A DNA stretch of 64,000 bases from Curtobacterium sp. MCSS17_007. Lineage in GTDB: Bacteria > Actinomycetota > Actinomycetes > Actinomycetales > Microbacteriaceae. Shown here in pieces: positions 7,055 through 16,077 of the stretch. The translations under genes and the position numbers were made by a program. Numbering within the stretch: the first letter of the stretch is position 1; each line of letters opens with the position of its first letter. The notes under the pieces are model-generated. The model saw only the letters and a program-made list of their open reading frames with translations. It ran no database searches and had not been told where the DNA came from. The stretch covers positions 2,356,001 to 2,420,000 of the forward strand of contig NZ_CP126257.1 of the NCBI RefSeq assembly GCF_003234175.2. Reading direction: 5' to 3'.

Positions 7055-9502
7055 TCAGCCGCGCCCGCGCACGAGCGACACCGCCTGCCGGAGCGAGAGG
7101 TCGGGCAGGTAGGCGCGCACGACCGCGACGCCGATCGCTGGGAGCGCCACCGGGTCCGGGTAGGCGAGCACGAGCGGGTGCAGCTCGGGCCCGAACTTCG
7201 CCTTGAAGCGCAGCAGCGACCGGAAGCCGTACACGGGCTCGAGGACCCCGCCGACCAGGTCGAGCAGGTCCTGCACGCCGTCGCCCGCCGGGCTGCCTCC
7301 CGCCGACTGCGCGAGCGGGGCGGCGGACAGGCTGAGCCGCTCCACGCCGTCCTCGCGCATCCGGTCCGCCGCGCTCGCGACGAGGAACTCCATCACACCG
7401 TTCGGCGCCGCGCTCGTGCGCCGCATCACGTCGAGGGTCCACCCGACGACGCGTCCGGCTCGGTGGCTCGGGAGCCAACTCGTCACGGCGAGCACCGTGC
7501 CCTCGGGGTCGAGCGCCACGAGGGTCCGGACGGCGGGGTCCCGCATCTCGTCGACGCCCCCGAGCGTGAAGCCCATCTCGGGCAGTTCTCGCTCGGAGAC
7601 CCACTCCTCGGAGATCGCCTCGATCTGCCGGACCGTCGACGGCGGCAGGTCCTGCCACGACGACCACAGGGCGGTGATGCCCTCGCGTCCGGCCTTGTTC
7701 ACGGCCGTGCGGACGTCCTGCTTCTTCTTGCCGCTCGTCGTCCAGGTGCGCGGGTCGAGGTCGGCGTCCTCCGCGACCGGCAGCGTGTCCCAGCCCTGCG
7801 CCGTGAGGGTCCCGGCAGCGTCCACCCCGATGCCGTAGAACACGGCCGTCCACCCGTTGTCGTCGCACCACCGCGCGAAGGCGGTCATGGCGGCGTGACG
7901 CGCGTCCGGCCACCCGAAGGGTCCGCCGACCGTGACCGCGACCCGCCCGTTCCGACGGAACGCGACGCCGGCCCGGCCGTCGTCGGCGAACCAGTAGGCG
8001 TTGCCCTGCCAGGTCGTCATCCACCCGAACGTGTCACCGCCCGCGGCCTCGAGCAGGGTGCGCGCACGGAGGCGGCTCTCGCGGAGGCCGTCGGCGTCGG
8101 CGTCCTGCTCGACCGCGCCCGTCGGACGGATCGCAGCGACCGCGACGACGAGCCACACGACCGGCCCCGCGGCGGCGAGGACGAACCGGAGCGCCGGGTC
8201 GAGCGCCGCGAGCCGGTCCCAGGCCAGCACCGGGGACAGCGGGCCGAGCGCGGCCACGACGAGTCGCCAGGCGTCGGGCACCGGGCGCGGCGAGGACGCT
8301 GCGGTCACGAGCAGGACCGTCGCGACCACCGCGAGGGTGACGAGCACGACCACGGAGAAGGTCACGACGCGGCGTCGGGACGGGAGCACGGTGAAGGCCC
8401 GGCGCAGGAGCACGAGCACGATCGCCGTCGCGAGCGGGACGACGATCGACGCGGCCACCGAGACCGTCACGACGAAACGGTTCTCGGCACCGTGCAGCTC
8501 GGCCGCACGTGCCGGCAGGACGCCGTAGGTCACCGCGGCGGCCGCGGCGAGCAGGACGTCGACCGTGACCGCGAGCCACACCGCGAACCGGCTGCCGCGG
8601 AACAGGCCGAGCCCCGCGACCACGAGCACCAGGAGGGGCGCGACCGCGAGCACGAGCGTCCAGGGGTCGGTGGCCCGGAAGGCCAGCAGGCCGCGCAGGC
8701 ACTCCCCCGACGCGCCGTCCGCGTGGCATCCCCGGACCGAGGTGGCCGGCCCCGTCCCGACCACCGCGGCGAGCGGGGCGAGGAGGCCGACCCGGGCCCG
8801 CGAGACGAGCGCGATGAAGGGCCCGACCGCCGACACCAGGACGACCGTGCCGAGCAGCACCCGGGTCTCGCGGTGGGAGCTCCGGGTCCACCCGAGCCGA
8901 GCCGGACCGCTGCGGAGCAGGTCGCCGAGCACCCACCCGGCCGCCGCCGCGAGTGCCGCGGAGAGGTCCGAGGCGTGCCCGGCGTAGAGCAGCAGCGCGG
9001 CCACGACCGCGACGGCGTTGACCCGGATGCGCCGACGCCAGAGCGGGCCGGCGAAGGCGCTGGCGGTGACGATGGTCCCGACGAGCGCGGTCCACGGGTC
9101 GAAGCTGGTGGCGCGGCCGAGCAGGAGCCGACCGACCTCGTGGCCGTCCTGGTCCACGAAGGCCGTGAGCGAGCCGATCCCCGTCCCGACGACGGTGGTC
9201 GCGACGAACGCGAGCACCGTGCGTCGACCGCCCATCAGGCGCTCCGAGGCGCCCACCAGGACGACGACCCCTGCGATGGTGAGCACCAGCGCGAGCGCCC
9301 CGGTGGTGACCGCGAAGACCCGGAAGGGGCCGAAGTGGACCGCGTCGACCGAACCGGTCCTGCCCAGGACCCGGATGAGCAGCCCCGCGGTCGACGTGCC
9401 GAGCACCAGCACCGCGACGACCGCCGTGACCGGGTAGCGACGGAGCGCCCGGAGGCACCGCGACCAGAGCGCCGAGGTCCGGGTGGTGTCCTGACTGCTC
9501 AC
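7055..9502 (-). CDS. mprF: MprF-type lysyl-phosphatidylglycerol synthase/flippase
   Basis: 815 residues. The first roughly 500 are a polytopic membrane region (about a dozen hydrophobic segments; the stretch around VDQDGHEVGRLLL looks rhomboid-like, as in other actinobacterial members). The last 300 are the cytosolic DUF2156 aminoacyl-transferase domain (TFGWMTTWQGNAYWF at its start; SWLPSHRAGRVVGWTLD and GVMEFLVASAADRM further on). These enzymes add an amino acid from aminoacyl-tRNA to phosphatidylglycerol and flip it outward, which lowers membrane negative charge. The GTG at 9502 overlaps the stop of the upstream esterase gene (GTGA). The amino acid used is unknown. Confidence 0.88.
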   Translation of the reverse strand: MSSQDTTRTSALWSRCLRALRRYPVTAVVAVLVLGTSTAGLLIRVLGRTGSVDAVHFGPFRVFAVTTGALALVLTIAGVVVLVGASERLMGGRRTVLAFVATTVVGTGIGSLTAFVDQDGHEVGRLLLGRATSFDPWTALVGTIVTASAFAGPLWRRRIRVNAVAVVAALLLYAGHASDLSAALAAAAGWVLGDLLRSGPARLGWTRSSHRETRVLLGTVVLVSAVGPFIALVSRARVGLLAPLAAVVGTGPATSVRGCHADGASGECLRGLLAFRATDPWTLVLAVAPLLVLVVAGLGLFRGSRFAVWLAVTVDVLLAAAAAVTYGVLPARAAELHGAENRFVVTVSVAASIVVPLATAIVLVLLRRAFTVLPSRRRVVTFSVVVLVTLAVVATVLLVTAASSPRPVPDAWRLVVAALGPLSPVLAWDRLAALDPALRFVLAAAGPVVWLVVAVAAIRPTGAVEQDADADGLRESRLRARTLLEAAGGDTFGWMTTWQGNAYWFADDGRAGVAFRRNGRVAVTVGGPFGWPDARHAAMTAFARWCDDNGWTAVFYGIGVDAAGTLTAQGWDTLPVAEDADLDPRTWTTSGKKKQDVRTAVNKAGREGITALWSSWQDLPPSTVRQIEAISEEWVSERELPEMGFTLGGVDEMRDPAVRTLVALDPEGTVLAVTSWLPSHRAGRVVGWTLDVMRRTSAAPNGVMEFLVASAADRMREDGVERLSLSAAPLAQSAGGSPAGDGVQDLLDLVGGVLEPVYGFRSLLRFKAKFGPELHPLVLAYPDPVALPAIGVAVVRAYLPDLSLRQAVSLVRGRG

Positions 9503-10845
9503 AGTGCGCCCTCCGTCTGCGGGAGCCCGAGGTGCGACAGGACCGTCGGCAGCCCGTTCGCGAGCACGTACCGCACGGTGTTCCAGTCGTGCGCGGAACC
9601 GGGCGAGACGATGACCTGTGTCTGCATGCCCGCGCGGACCGCGGCGGCGCGGAGTGCCTCGGTCGACGCCTTGTAGGGTGCGTCGTCCTGACCGTAGCCG
9701 AACACGGTGAGGTGGTCGCGGTAGGGCGCGTGTGCCGCCATGATCGCGCTCGGAGCCGCCGCTCGGTACGCGGACGTCGAGCCACCGAAGGCCAGCGCGG
9801 CGCTCTGCCGGGCCGACCCGGTGACGGGCGCGAGTTCGCTCGAGATCGCCAGCGCCGTCCCGAACACCTCGGGGTGCGCGGTCGAGAACTGCTCGGCGCA
9901 GGTGGCGCCCTGTGAGAACCCGAGGACGCCCCACGCACCCGGTCCGGTCGCGACGGGCAGGTGGTGGTCGATCCAGCGGACGGTGTCGGTCATGACGTAG
10001 GTGGCGCTGCGGCCGAGCCGCCGTGAGTCGACGCACATCGGGTTGCGGTTCGGCGCACCGAGCTGGTCGGGCGAGACCACGATCGGAGCGAGCCCGTCGT
10101 GCGCCGCCGCGTACCGGTCGAGGAACCCCCCGAGGTCACCGGTCTGGAACATGTCGGCCGGCTGTCCGGGCTGCCCGGACAGCGCGACGAGCACGGGCAG
10201 ACGCGGTGGGTCGGCGACCCGTGCGGCCGGCGGCAGCCAGACGACGGCATCACGGGCGCGGAAGTGCGACACGGTCCCGGGGATGCGGACGCTGAGCGTC
10301 TCCCCCGTCCTGGGCATGTCGGCGGGTGCGTGCCAGTCGGCGACGCTGACGTCGCGCTCCGTCGAGTGGAGGGCCGGCAACACCCTCGTCGGGTACGGGT
10401 TCGTGGCCACGGCCTGCTCGACGTCCTTGTAGAAGCCGAAGTCGACGTTGACACCGAGACCGGCGGAGAGCACCACGGCACCGGCTGCGGCCACGGCGAG
10501 GACCCGTGCGAGCCACCCGCCCTGCACCAGGACCACGAGCAGGAGCGCGGCCGCCGCGAACGCGAAGGCGACCCACATCCTGGTCACCGGGGTGAACTGC
10601 ACCCCGAAGTCGTCCTGCACGTCACCCGTCCACCACACGACGCCCAGCCCGACGAGCGCACCGACCACCGCCGCTCCGAGGCGGACCGCCGCACGGCGCA
10701 GGCGACGGCGCTCGTGCACCGGTCCGACGACGACCCACGCCGCCAGCACGGCGGCGAGGACGTACACGGGGACGAGCAGGCTCGCGCCCGTGATGGGGAT
10801 GCGCAGGAGTTCGTGGAGCACGGGTTCATCGTGGCCCCGGAGCAC
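9499..10845 (-). CDS. Membrane-anchored alpha/beta-hydrolase (esterase), MprF partner
   Basis: 448 residues. Four hydrophobic helices fill the first 150 residues; the extracytoplasmic rest is an alpha/beta hydrolase of the esterase-D/mycolyltransferase type, with the nucleophile elbow GFSQGATCA and a late histidine in SPGSAHDWN. The gene is coupled by a 4-base overlap to mprF. Hydrolases linked to MprF genes are known to remove aminoacyl groups from aminoacylated lipids, so an opposing pair (add and remove) is the most economical reading. GTG at 10845 is taken as the start; the GTG at 10821 is an alternative that would shorten the leader. Confidence 0.82.
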   Translation of the reverse strand: MLRGHDEPVLHELLRIPITGASLLVPVYVLAAVLAAWVVVGPVHERRRLRRAAVRLGAAVVGALVGLGVVWWTGDVQDDFGVQFTPVTRMWVAFAFAAAALLLVVLVQGGWLARVLAVAAAGAVVLSAGLGVNVDFGFYKDVEQAVATNPYPTRVLPALHSTERDVSVADWHAPADMPRTGETLSVRIPGTVSHFRARDAVVWLPPAARVADPPRLPVLVALSGQPGQPADMFQTGDLGGFLDRYAAAHDGLAPIVVSPDQLGAPNRNPMCVDSRRLGRSATYVMTDTVRWIDHHLPVATGPGAWGVLGFSQGATCAEQFSTAHPEVFGTALAISSELAPVTGSARQSAALAFGGSTSAYRAAAPSAIMAAHAPYRDHLTVFGYGQDDAPYKASTEALRAAAVRAGMQTQVIVSPGSAHDWNTVRYVLANGLPTVLSHLGLPQTEGAL

Positions 10846-10946
10846 CGCCGGACACCCTGACGTGCGCTTCCACTGCGCACAGGTTGGGCACCGATCGCTC
10901 CCAGGAAGGCACCAGCCGCCCTTCAGACGGGCCGGTGCCCGGGCAC

Positions 10947-10988
10947 ACGGGTCGGAGGGGCACCGCTGACGGTGCCCCTCCGACCCGT
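10947..10988 (-). terminator. Terminator of the chaplin-like gene
   Basis: Nineteen-base perfect arms (10947-10965 and 10970-10988) with a CTGA loop, five bases beyond the stop codon of the reverse-strand gene. Confidence 0.85.
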
Positions 10989-10992
10989 CGTG

Positions 10993-12903
10993 TCAGGCGA
11001 TCCGCTTGCGGAGCGCCAGTGCGCCGGCCCCGAGGAGCAGGAGCAGCAGGGCGGTGCCCGCAGGCACCGTCTGCGACCCGGCACCGGTGTAGGCGAGCGC
11101 GGGCTGCGCGTCCGCGGTGGTCGCCGTGCTGGCGGCGGCGGGTGCCGTCACCGCCGGACGGGAGGCGCTGGTCGCGACGACCGCGCCGACCGTGGTCGAT
11201 CCGGTGGTCGCCACCGGGACCGTGGTCACGCCCGGGTCCGTGGCACCGGGAGCGCCGTCACCGTCGGTGACGTCGACGGGCGTCGTCACCGGGTCGGTGC
11301 CGGGGGTCGTGCCCGGGTCGGTGCCGGGGTCCGTCCCCGGGGTCGTGCCGGGGTCCGTCCCCGGGTCCGTCCCCGGGTCCGTGCCGGGGTCGGTGCCCGG
11401 CGTCGTGCCGGCGCCGGGCGTGGTGGTGCTGGTGCCGTCACCGATGATGCCGATGCCGTTCCCGCCGATCGTGATCGGCAGGCTGATGACCGGGGTCACC
11501 TGCGTACCACCGGCCACCGAGTCGTCACCCGAGGTGGTACCTACCGCAGTCGGGGTCGAACCCGAACCCGTACCCGAGCCCGGGGTCGTGCCGGCACCGG
11601 GGGTGGTGGTGCTGGTGCCGTCACCGACGACACCGATGCCGTTCCCGCCCACGGTTACCGGGACCGAGACGACGGGAGCCACCTGCGTACCACCGAGCAC
11701 GGAGTCGTCACCCGAGGTGGTGCCTCCAGCGGTCGGGGTCGAGCCCGAACCCGAACCCGAACCGGGGGTCGTGCTGGGGGTGGTGGTGCTGGTGCCGTCA
11801 CCGATGATGCCGATGCCATTCCCACCGATCGTGATCGGCAGGCTGATGACCGGGGTCACCTGCGTACCACCGGCCACGGAGTCGTCACCCGAGGTGGTAC
11901 CTCCCGCAGTCGGGGTCGAACCCGAACCCGTACCCGAGCCCGGGGTCGTGCCGGCACCGGGGGTGGTGGTGCTGGTGCCGTCACCGACGACACCGATGCC
12001 GTTCCCGCCCACGGTCACCGGGACCGAGACGACCGGAGCGACCTGCGTACCACCGAGCACGGAGTCGACACCCGAGGTCGTGCCGTCCGCGGTCGGGGTC
12101 GAACCCGAACCCGAACCCGGACCTGAACCGGTGGCCGGCGCCTGGCTCGTCGCCGAGCCGTCACCGAGCACGCCGATGCCGTTGCCGGTGACCGTCACCG
12201 GGACGGACACCACCGGGGCGACCTGCGTCCCGGCGGCCACGCCGTCCGACCCGGACGTGGACGGTGCCGACGTTGGCTCCGCCGTGGCCGGGGTGCCCGC
12301 CACAGGAGCCGACGCGGGTGCCGACGCGGCGTCCGCGTCCCCTGCGACGGCGATCGCGTTGCCCGCGGCCGTCACCGGGGCGGTGACGTCACCGACGACC
12401 TGGGTACCGGACGCGATGCCGTCGGTACCGGACGTCGACGGAGCAGCTGCGGTCGGGGCCGGGGCTGCCGCAGGAGCGGGAGCCGGCGCGGGAGCCGGCG
12501 CGGTCGCCTCGGCGTCACCGCCGACGGCCACCGCGTTGCCGGTCGCCTGCACGGGTGCCGTGACGACGGGCGCGACCTGGGTGCCGGACGCCACGCCGTC
12601 GGTGCCCGAGGTGACTGGTGCCGGAGCCGGAGCCGCCGGGGCGGGAGCGGTGGCCGGAGCCGGAGCCGGAGCCGCCGGGGCGGGAGCGGCCGGGGCCGGG
12701 GTGGTGGACTCGGCGTCGCCGAGCACCCCGAGGGCGTTCCCGGCGACGGACACCGGTGCGCTCACGGAGGGCACGACCTGCGTGCCGGACAGGATGCCGT
12801 CGGTGCCGGAGGTCGTCGCGGCGTTCGCGGCCGCTGTCCCTCCGAGCGTCAGGCCTCCGACGAAGAGGGTGAACCACAGCCCTCTGCAGACGTACTTGTT
12901 CAT
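10993..12903 (-). CDS. Secreted chaplin-like repeat protein with LAYTG cell-wall sorting signal
   Basis: 636 residues. A signal peptide (first 28 residues, probably cut after AANA) is followed by eight repeats of about 36 residues of the pattern SGxDxxxxGTQVxPxVxxPVxxxGNxxxVxGD, joined by Pro/Ala-rich and then TTPGSGTGSG-type linkers. The pattern matches the chaplin domain of filamentous actinobacteria, except that no cysteine occurs in the repeats. A PGTDPGTD stretch follows, and the end is LAYTG, a hydrophobic helix and RKRIA, the sorting signal of class E sortase substrates. It should be covalently wall-anchored and may give surface hydrophobicity or adhesion. Last gene before a strong terminator; a related secreted-protein gene lies upstream. 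Confidence 0.85.
   Translation of the reverse strand: MNKYVCRGLWFTLFVGGLTLGGTAAANAATTSGTDGILSGTQVVPSVSAPVSVAGNALGVLGDAESTTPAPAAPAPAAPAPAPATAPAPAAPAPAPVTSGTDGVASGTQVAPVVTAPVQATGNAVAVGGDAEATAPAPAPAPAPAAAPAPTAAAPSTSGTDGIASGTQVVGDVTAPVTAAGNAIAVAGDADAASAPASAPVAGTPATAEPTSAPSTSGSDGVAAGTQVAPVVSVPVTVTGNGIGVLGDGSATSQAPATGSGPGSGSGSTPTADGTTSGVDSVLGGTQVAPVVSVPVTVGGNGIGVVGDGTSTTTPGAGTTPGSGTGSGSTPTAGGTTSGDDSVAGGTQVTPVISLPITIGGNGIGIIGDGTSTTTPSTTPGSGSGSGSTPTAGGTTSGDDSVLGGTQVAPVVSVPVTVGGNGIGVVGDGTSTTTPGAGTTPGSGTGSGSTPTAVGTTSGDDSVAGGTQVTPVISLPITIGGNGIGIIGDGTSTTTPGAGTTPGTDPGTDPGTDPGTDPGTTPGTDPGTDPGTTPGTDPVTTPVDVTDGDGAPGATDPGVTTVPVATTGSTTVGAVVATSASRPAVTAPAAASTATTADAQPALAYTGAGSQTVPAGTALLLLLLGAGALALRKRIA
11420..12120. 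repeat. 360-bp direct duplication inside the chaplin-like gene
   Basis: Bases 11420-11760 and 11780-12120 align at a constant offset of 360 with only scattered differences; for example 11581-11640 and 11941-12000 are identical. The unit encodes two chaplin-like repeats plus linkers (120 residues). This is a recent in-frame tandem duplication and a likely site of length variation between strains. Confidence 0.9.
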
Positions 12904-12994
12904 GGTCGTTCGTTCCTCACTGATCGAGATCTGTCGCCGACCGCGATCGCGGTCGGGTGGTGCGTGCCTGCCGTGGTGGACAGGCGCACCGATC

Positions 12995-14392
12995 TCAGTC
13001 AGGAGCGACGTCGTGGTCGCCGACGACCGACGCGGGGACAGCGTCGTCGGCGAGGGTGCCGCGCGACCCCGCGGCGAGGGAGAACCGGGCACCGGCTGCG
13101 CCGTCGATCCCGACGGGCGCTGCGCCCGCGGAACCGGAGGAGGCGCCGCCGGCGACACCGGAGGCTTCGGGGCCGAACGGCAGGCCGTGGTGGCCCTCAC
13201 CGTCCGCCGGGACGAGCAGCGCGTGACCACCCAGCGTCGCTGCGGCCAGGAGCGGGGCGACGGGGCTCGCGGCAGCCACGACCTGCGCCACCGTGCCGTC
13301 GGCGCGGGCCGGGGCTGCGTCGAGCGTCCCGGACACGGGAGCCGCGGAGGCGCCCGGTCCGAGGAGCGGCGAGCCGGCAGCGTCCAGGGCCGCTCGGTCG
13401 GTCGTACCGGTCGCCGGTCCGGTCCCGACGGGCTCCGCAACCGGGCCGACCACCGGGGCCGGGGAGGTCCCGGGGAGGGGAGCCGTGCCTCCCGGCAGGA
13501 GGGGCGGCTCCGGCAGGACCGGCGTGCCGGGCAGCGGCAGGACCGGCGCGACCGGGAGCGGCAGGACCGGCGCGACCGGGAGCGGCAGGACCGGGAGCGG
13601 CAGCACCCCTTCGACGGGCGGGAGCACCTGCTCCACCGTCCCGGGGAGCGCGCCGACCGTCATCCCGACGCCGCCCACGACGTCGTCGACGACACCGGTC
13701 ACCGGCGAGGTGACGGTGCCGACGGTGTCGTCACCGAGCAGGTCACGAGTCACCGGGAGCGAGCCGACCACGCGATCGACGCCGTCGACGACGCCCGTCA
13801 CGGGACGCGCGTCGGTGATGGTCTGCACCGTGTCGGTGACGGGTCGGAGCGCGCCCGTCAGGGTGTCGGTGACCGGCCGGGAGGCGCTGCCCGCGTCGCC
13901 CGAGCCGCCGCCCGTCGCGGGGGTGGCCGGGGTCGGCACGGCGGCCGGGCGGGGTGCCTCGACGGGGGCCGCCTGCGGCGCAGCCGGCGCCGTCACGCTC
14001 GTGTGCGGGTCGCTCGGCGCGGCGGGCGCGGCGTGCTGCACCGGCGGCGCGGCCTGGACAGGTGCCGGAGCCGGTGCCGGGGCGGGAGCGGGGGCGGCCG
14101 GAGCGGGAGCGGCAGGCGCAGGAGCAGCGGGCTGGGGCTGCGGGACCGCGGTGCGCACGGGAGCCACGGCCGTGCCGAGGGTCTCCCCGACACCGCTCGC
14201 GACGCCCTGCACGCTCCCGCCGACGTCCTGCACGACCCCACCGACCAGACCGCGGTGCGCGGAGGCTTCCGCCGCGGCGGCCGGCCGGGCCCCGAGCAGC
14301 AGCGAGAGCAGCACGAGGGCAGCGGCGACCCCGACGCCGACGACGGCGTACCGGAGCAGCGCGCGCCAGGGGTCGCGCAACGGCTGGTCCAT
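12995..14392 (-). CDS. Secreted Pro/Ala/Val-rich protein of unknown function
   Basis: 465 residues. GGAGG seven bases before the ATG supports the start. A signal peptide (hydrophobic residues about 15-35, ending ARPAAAA) precedes a region rich in V-x-x-x-V-x-G-V repeats (GLVGGVVQDVGGSVQG, DTLTGALRPVTDTV), a long PAAPAPAPAPAP segment, then VLPLPVAPVLPLPV repeats. No catalytic motif or sorting signal is visible. The composition is that of a cell-envelope structural protein, and it lies about 90 bases upstream of the chaplin-like gene on the same strand, so the two may be co-expressed surface proteins. Confidence 0.72.
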   Translation of the reverse strand: MDQPLRDPWRALLRYAVVGVGVAAALVLLSLLLGARPAAAAEASAHRGLVGGVVQDVGGSVQGVASGVGETLGTAVAPVRTAVPQPQPAAPAPAAPAPAAPAPAPAPAPAPVQAAPPVQHAAPAAPSDPHTSVTAPAAPQAAPVEAPRPAAVPTPATPATGGGSGDAGSASRPVTDTLTGALRPVTDTVQTITDARPVTGVVDGVDRVVGSLPVTRDLLGDDTVGTVTSPVTGVVDDVVGGVGMTVGALPGTVEQVLPPVEGVLPLPVLPLPVAPVLPLPVAPVLPLPGTPVLPEPPLLPGGTAPLPGTSPAPVVGPVAEPVGTGPATGTTDRAALDAAGSPLLGPGASAAPVSGTLDAAPARADGTVAQVVAAASPVAPLLAAATLGGHALLVPADGEGHHGLPFGPEASGVAGGASSGSAGAAPVGIDGAAGARFSLAAGSRGTLADDAVPASVVGDHDVAPD

Positions 14393-14503
14393 GCGCTCAC
14401 CTCCTGATCTCGGCTGCGCACGTAGAGTGGTTGACCGGCAATGTACGCCGAACCGCTCCGGAACGCACCCCGTTCCTCGACGAACAGTCAGGAAACGCAA
14501 GAC

Positions 14504-14935
14504 ATGGTCTCGATCTTCAACGCCCCGACGCGCAATCTCGACATCGTGACACTGCACGAGATCCTCCGGCTCCGGCAGGACGTCTTCGTGGTCGAGCAGG
14601 AGTGCGCCTACCCCGACATCGACGGCCGTGACCTCGAGCCCGGCACGCTGCAGTTCTGGGCCGGGCGGGGCTCCGTCGACGCGACGCTCCGGCTGCTCCG
14701 CGAGGACGACGGCACCGAGCGCATCGGCCGGGTCGCGACCGCGCGCCACGCTCGCTCGCAGGGGCTCGGGGCGCAGCTGATGGAGGCGGCGATCGCCGAG
14801 TCGCGGTCGGGCTCGATCGCGATCAACGCCCAGGCCCACCTCGAGCAGTGGTACGCCCGGTTCGGCTTCGTGCGCTCGGGCGACGACTTCCTCGAGGACG
14901 CCATCCCGCACGTGCCGATGACCCGCACGCGCTAG
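14504..14935 (+). CDS. ElaA-like GNAT N-acetyltransferase
   Basis: 143 residues. Family features are LHEILRLRQDVFVVEQECAY at the start, the acetyl-CoA loop (ARSQGLGAQLMEAA) and the C-terminal YARFGFVRSGDDFLEDAIPH, which is characteristic of ElaA. AGGAAA lies nine bases before the chosen ATG. The acceptor substrate of ElaA is not established. Divergent from the secreted-protein gene. Confidence 0.9.
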   Translation: MVSIFNAPTRNLDIVTLHEILRLRQDVFVVEQECAYPDIDGRDLEPGTLQFWAGRGSVDATLRLLREDDGTERIGRVATARHARSQGLGAQLMEAAIAESRSGSIAINAQAHLEQWYARFGFVRSGDDFLEDAIPHVPMTRTR

Positions 14936-14974
14936 GCGCGCGCGGGTCGGGCGTGCCAGTGGCGTCCGCGCGGG

Positions 14975-15502
14975 TCAGGCGCGCCAGCGCCGCAGCTCGT
15001 CGAACGACCGGCCCTGGTGTGCCCGATCGGCGACGAGCCGTTCGAACACGATGTTCGTCTGCGTGGTCGCGACGGCCGGGTCTCCGCTCAACTCGTCGGC
15101 CACGAAGTCGCGGAGCTGCTCCGTCGACGTGCACGCGATGTGCACGAGGAAGTCCTTGTCGCCCGCGAGGAACGACACGTCCTGCACGACCGGCACCCGG
15201 AGCAGCCGCTTCGCGAAGTCCCGCAACTCGTGCCGGGCCGCGGCGTGCACCCGCACGGAGACCATCGCCTCGATCGCGAACCCGAGCTTGGCGACGTCGA
15301 CGTCCGCCCGGTACCCGCGGATGAGCCCGGCGTCCTCGAGTGCCCGCACGCGGGTCAGGCACGTCGAGGGCGCGACACCCACCGCCGCGGCGAGCCGGTT
15401 GTTCGGCATCCTGGCGTCGGCGGCGAGGGTCCAGAGGATGCGCTCGTCGACCTCGTCGAGGCGCGGAGCGGGGTCGGGGCGGCGAGCGGGACGGTCGGAC
15501 AC
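14975..15502 (-). CDS. Lrp/AsnC-family transcriptional regulator
   Basis: 175 residues. N-terminal winged helix (DEVDERILWTLAADARMPNN, VGVAPSTCLTRVRAL) followed by the RAM ligand-binding beta-alpha-beta-beta domain (FLVHIACTSTEQLRDFV). GTG start at 15502. Members respond to amino acids or related metabolites and commonly regulate neighbouring transport or catabolic genes; nothing obvious of that kind is adjacent, so the target is unknown. Confidence 0.93.
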   Translation of the reverse strand: MSDRPARRPDPAPRLDEVDERILWTLAADARMPNNRLAAAVGVAPSTCLTRVRALEDAGLIRGYRADVDVAKLGFAIEAMVSVRVHAAARHELRDFAKRLLRVPVVQDVSFLAGDKDFLVHIACTSTEQLRDFVADELSGDPAVATTQTNIVFERLVADRAHQGRSFDELRRWRA

Positions 15503-15533
15503 GCCCCGACGTTACCGCTGCACGACGCTCCCG

Positions 15534-16049
15534 CTACATCGCCAGGGTCATCCCGACCACGGCGACGGTCATCGCGAAGACCTCGCCGCTGCGGACCGCG
15601 CGACGGTCCTCCCGCGCCCACTCGTGGCGGAGCAGCCAGCCGCTGAACGCGCAGTACCCGATCACCCCGGCGCCGAGCACCGCGGACAGCGCGATGCCGT
15701 GTCCGGCGTGCCCGTCGGCGAGGCCGGTCGCGTGCCCCATGAGGAGCATCCCGGCCATCACGACGGACGACAGCGCACGATGGACGTCCATCGGCTCCGC
15801 ACGGTGCCCGTCCGGTCGGCGGCGGCGCATCACCGGCAGCGGGGCCAGGAGCAGCAGCGCGGCAGCTGCGAGCAACGTCCACGAGGCACCCGCCTGCACT
15901 ACCGGCATGAGCATCGCGACGAGCATCACGGTCGCGGGCACGATCACGCCGGGGCGCGGTCGGTAGCGGTCACCGACGATGCAGCACACCGAGGCGAACT
16001 GCGGCACGACGAGCATCGCGTCGGCGACGGTCTCGTGCACGGCGGTCAT
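15534..16049 (-). CDS. Hypothetical integral membrane protein
   Basis: 171 residues with four or five hydrophobic helices (VIVPATVMLVAMLMPVVQA, WTLLAAAALLLLAPLPV, LSSVVMAGMLLMGHATG, IALSAVLGAGVIGYCAF, VFAMTVAVVGMTLAM). Histidine and methionine residues cluster in and around the membrane segments (DVHRAL, MGHATGLADGHAGH), a composition seen in some copper- or heme-related membrane proteins, but that is only suggestive. No family name is assigned. Confidence 0.7.
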   Translation of the reverse strand: MTAVHETVADAMLVVPQFASVCCIVGDRYRPRPGVIVPATVMLVAMLMPVVQAGASWTLLAAAALLLLAPLPVMRRRRPDGHRAEPMDVHRALSSVVMAGMLLMGHATGLADGHAGHGIALSAVLGAGVIGYCAFSGWLLRHEWAREDRRAVRSGEVFAMTVAVVGMTLAM

Positions 16050-16077
16050 GGCGGACGACGTCCGGGAGGGACCGGGG

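Noticed and set aside
6590..9676. Very long open frame on the plus strand (1028 codons) antisense to the MprF gene
   Set aside because: It is a GC-codon shadow: the translation is Arg/Gly/Asp/His-rich with no domain, and the opposite strand encodes a clear MprF protein.
11117..14407. 1096-codon plus-strand frame opposite the two secreted protein genes
   Set aside because: Repeat-driven low-complexity translation; the opposite strand has signal peptides, ribosome binding sites and a sorting signal.
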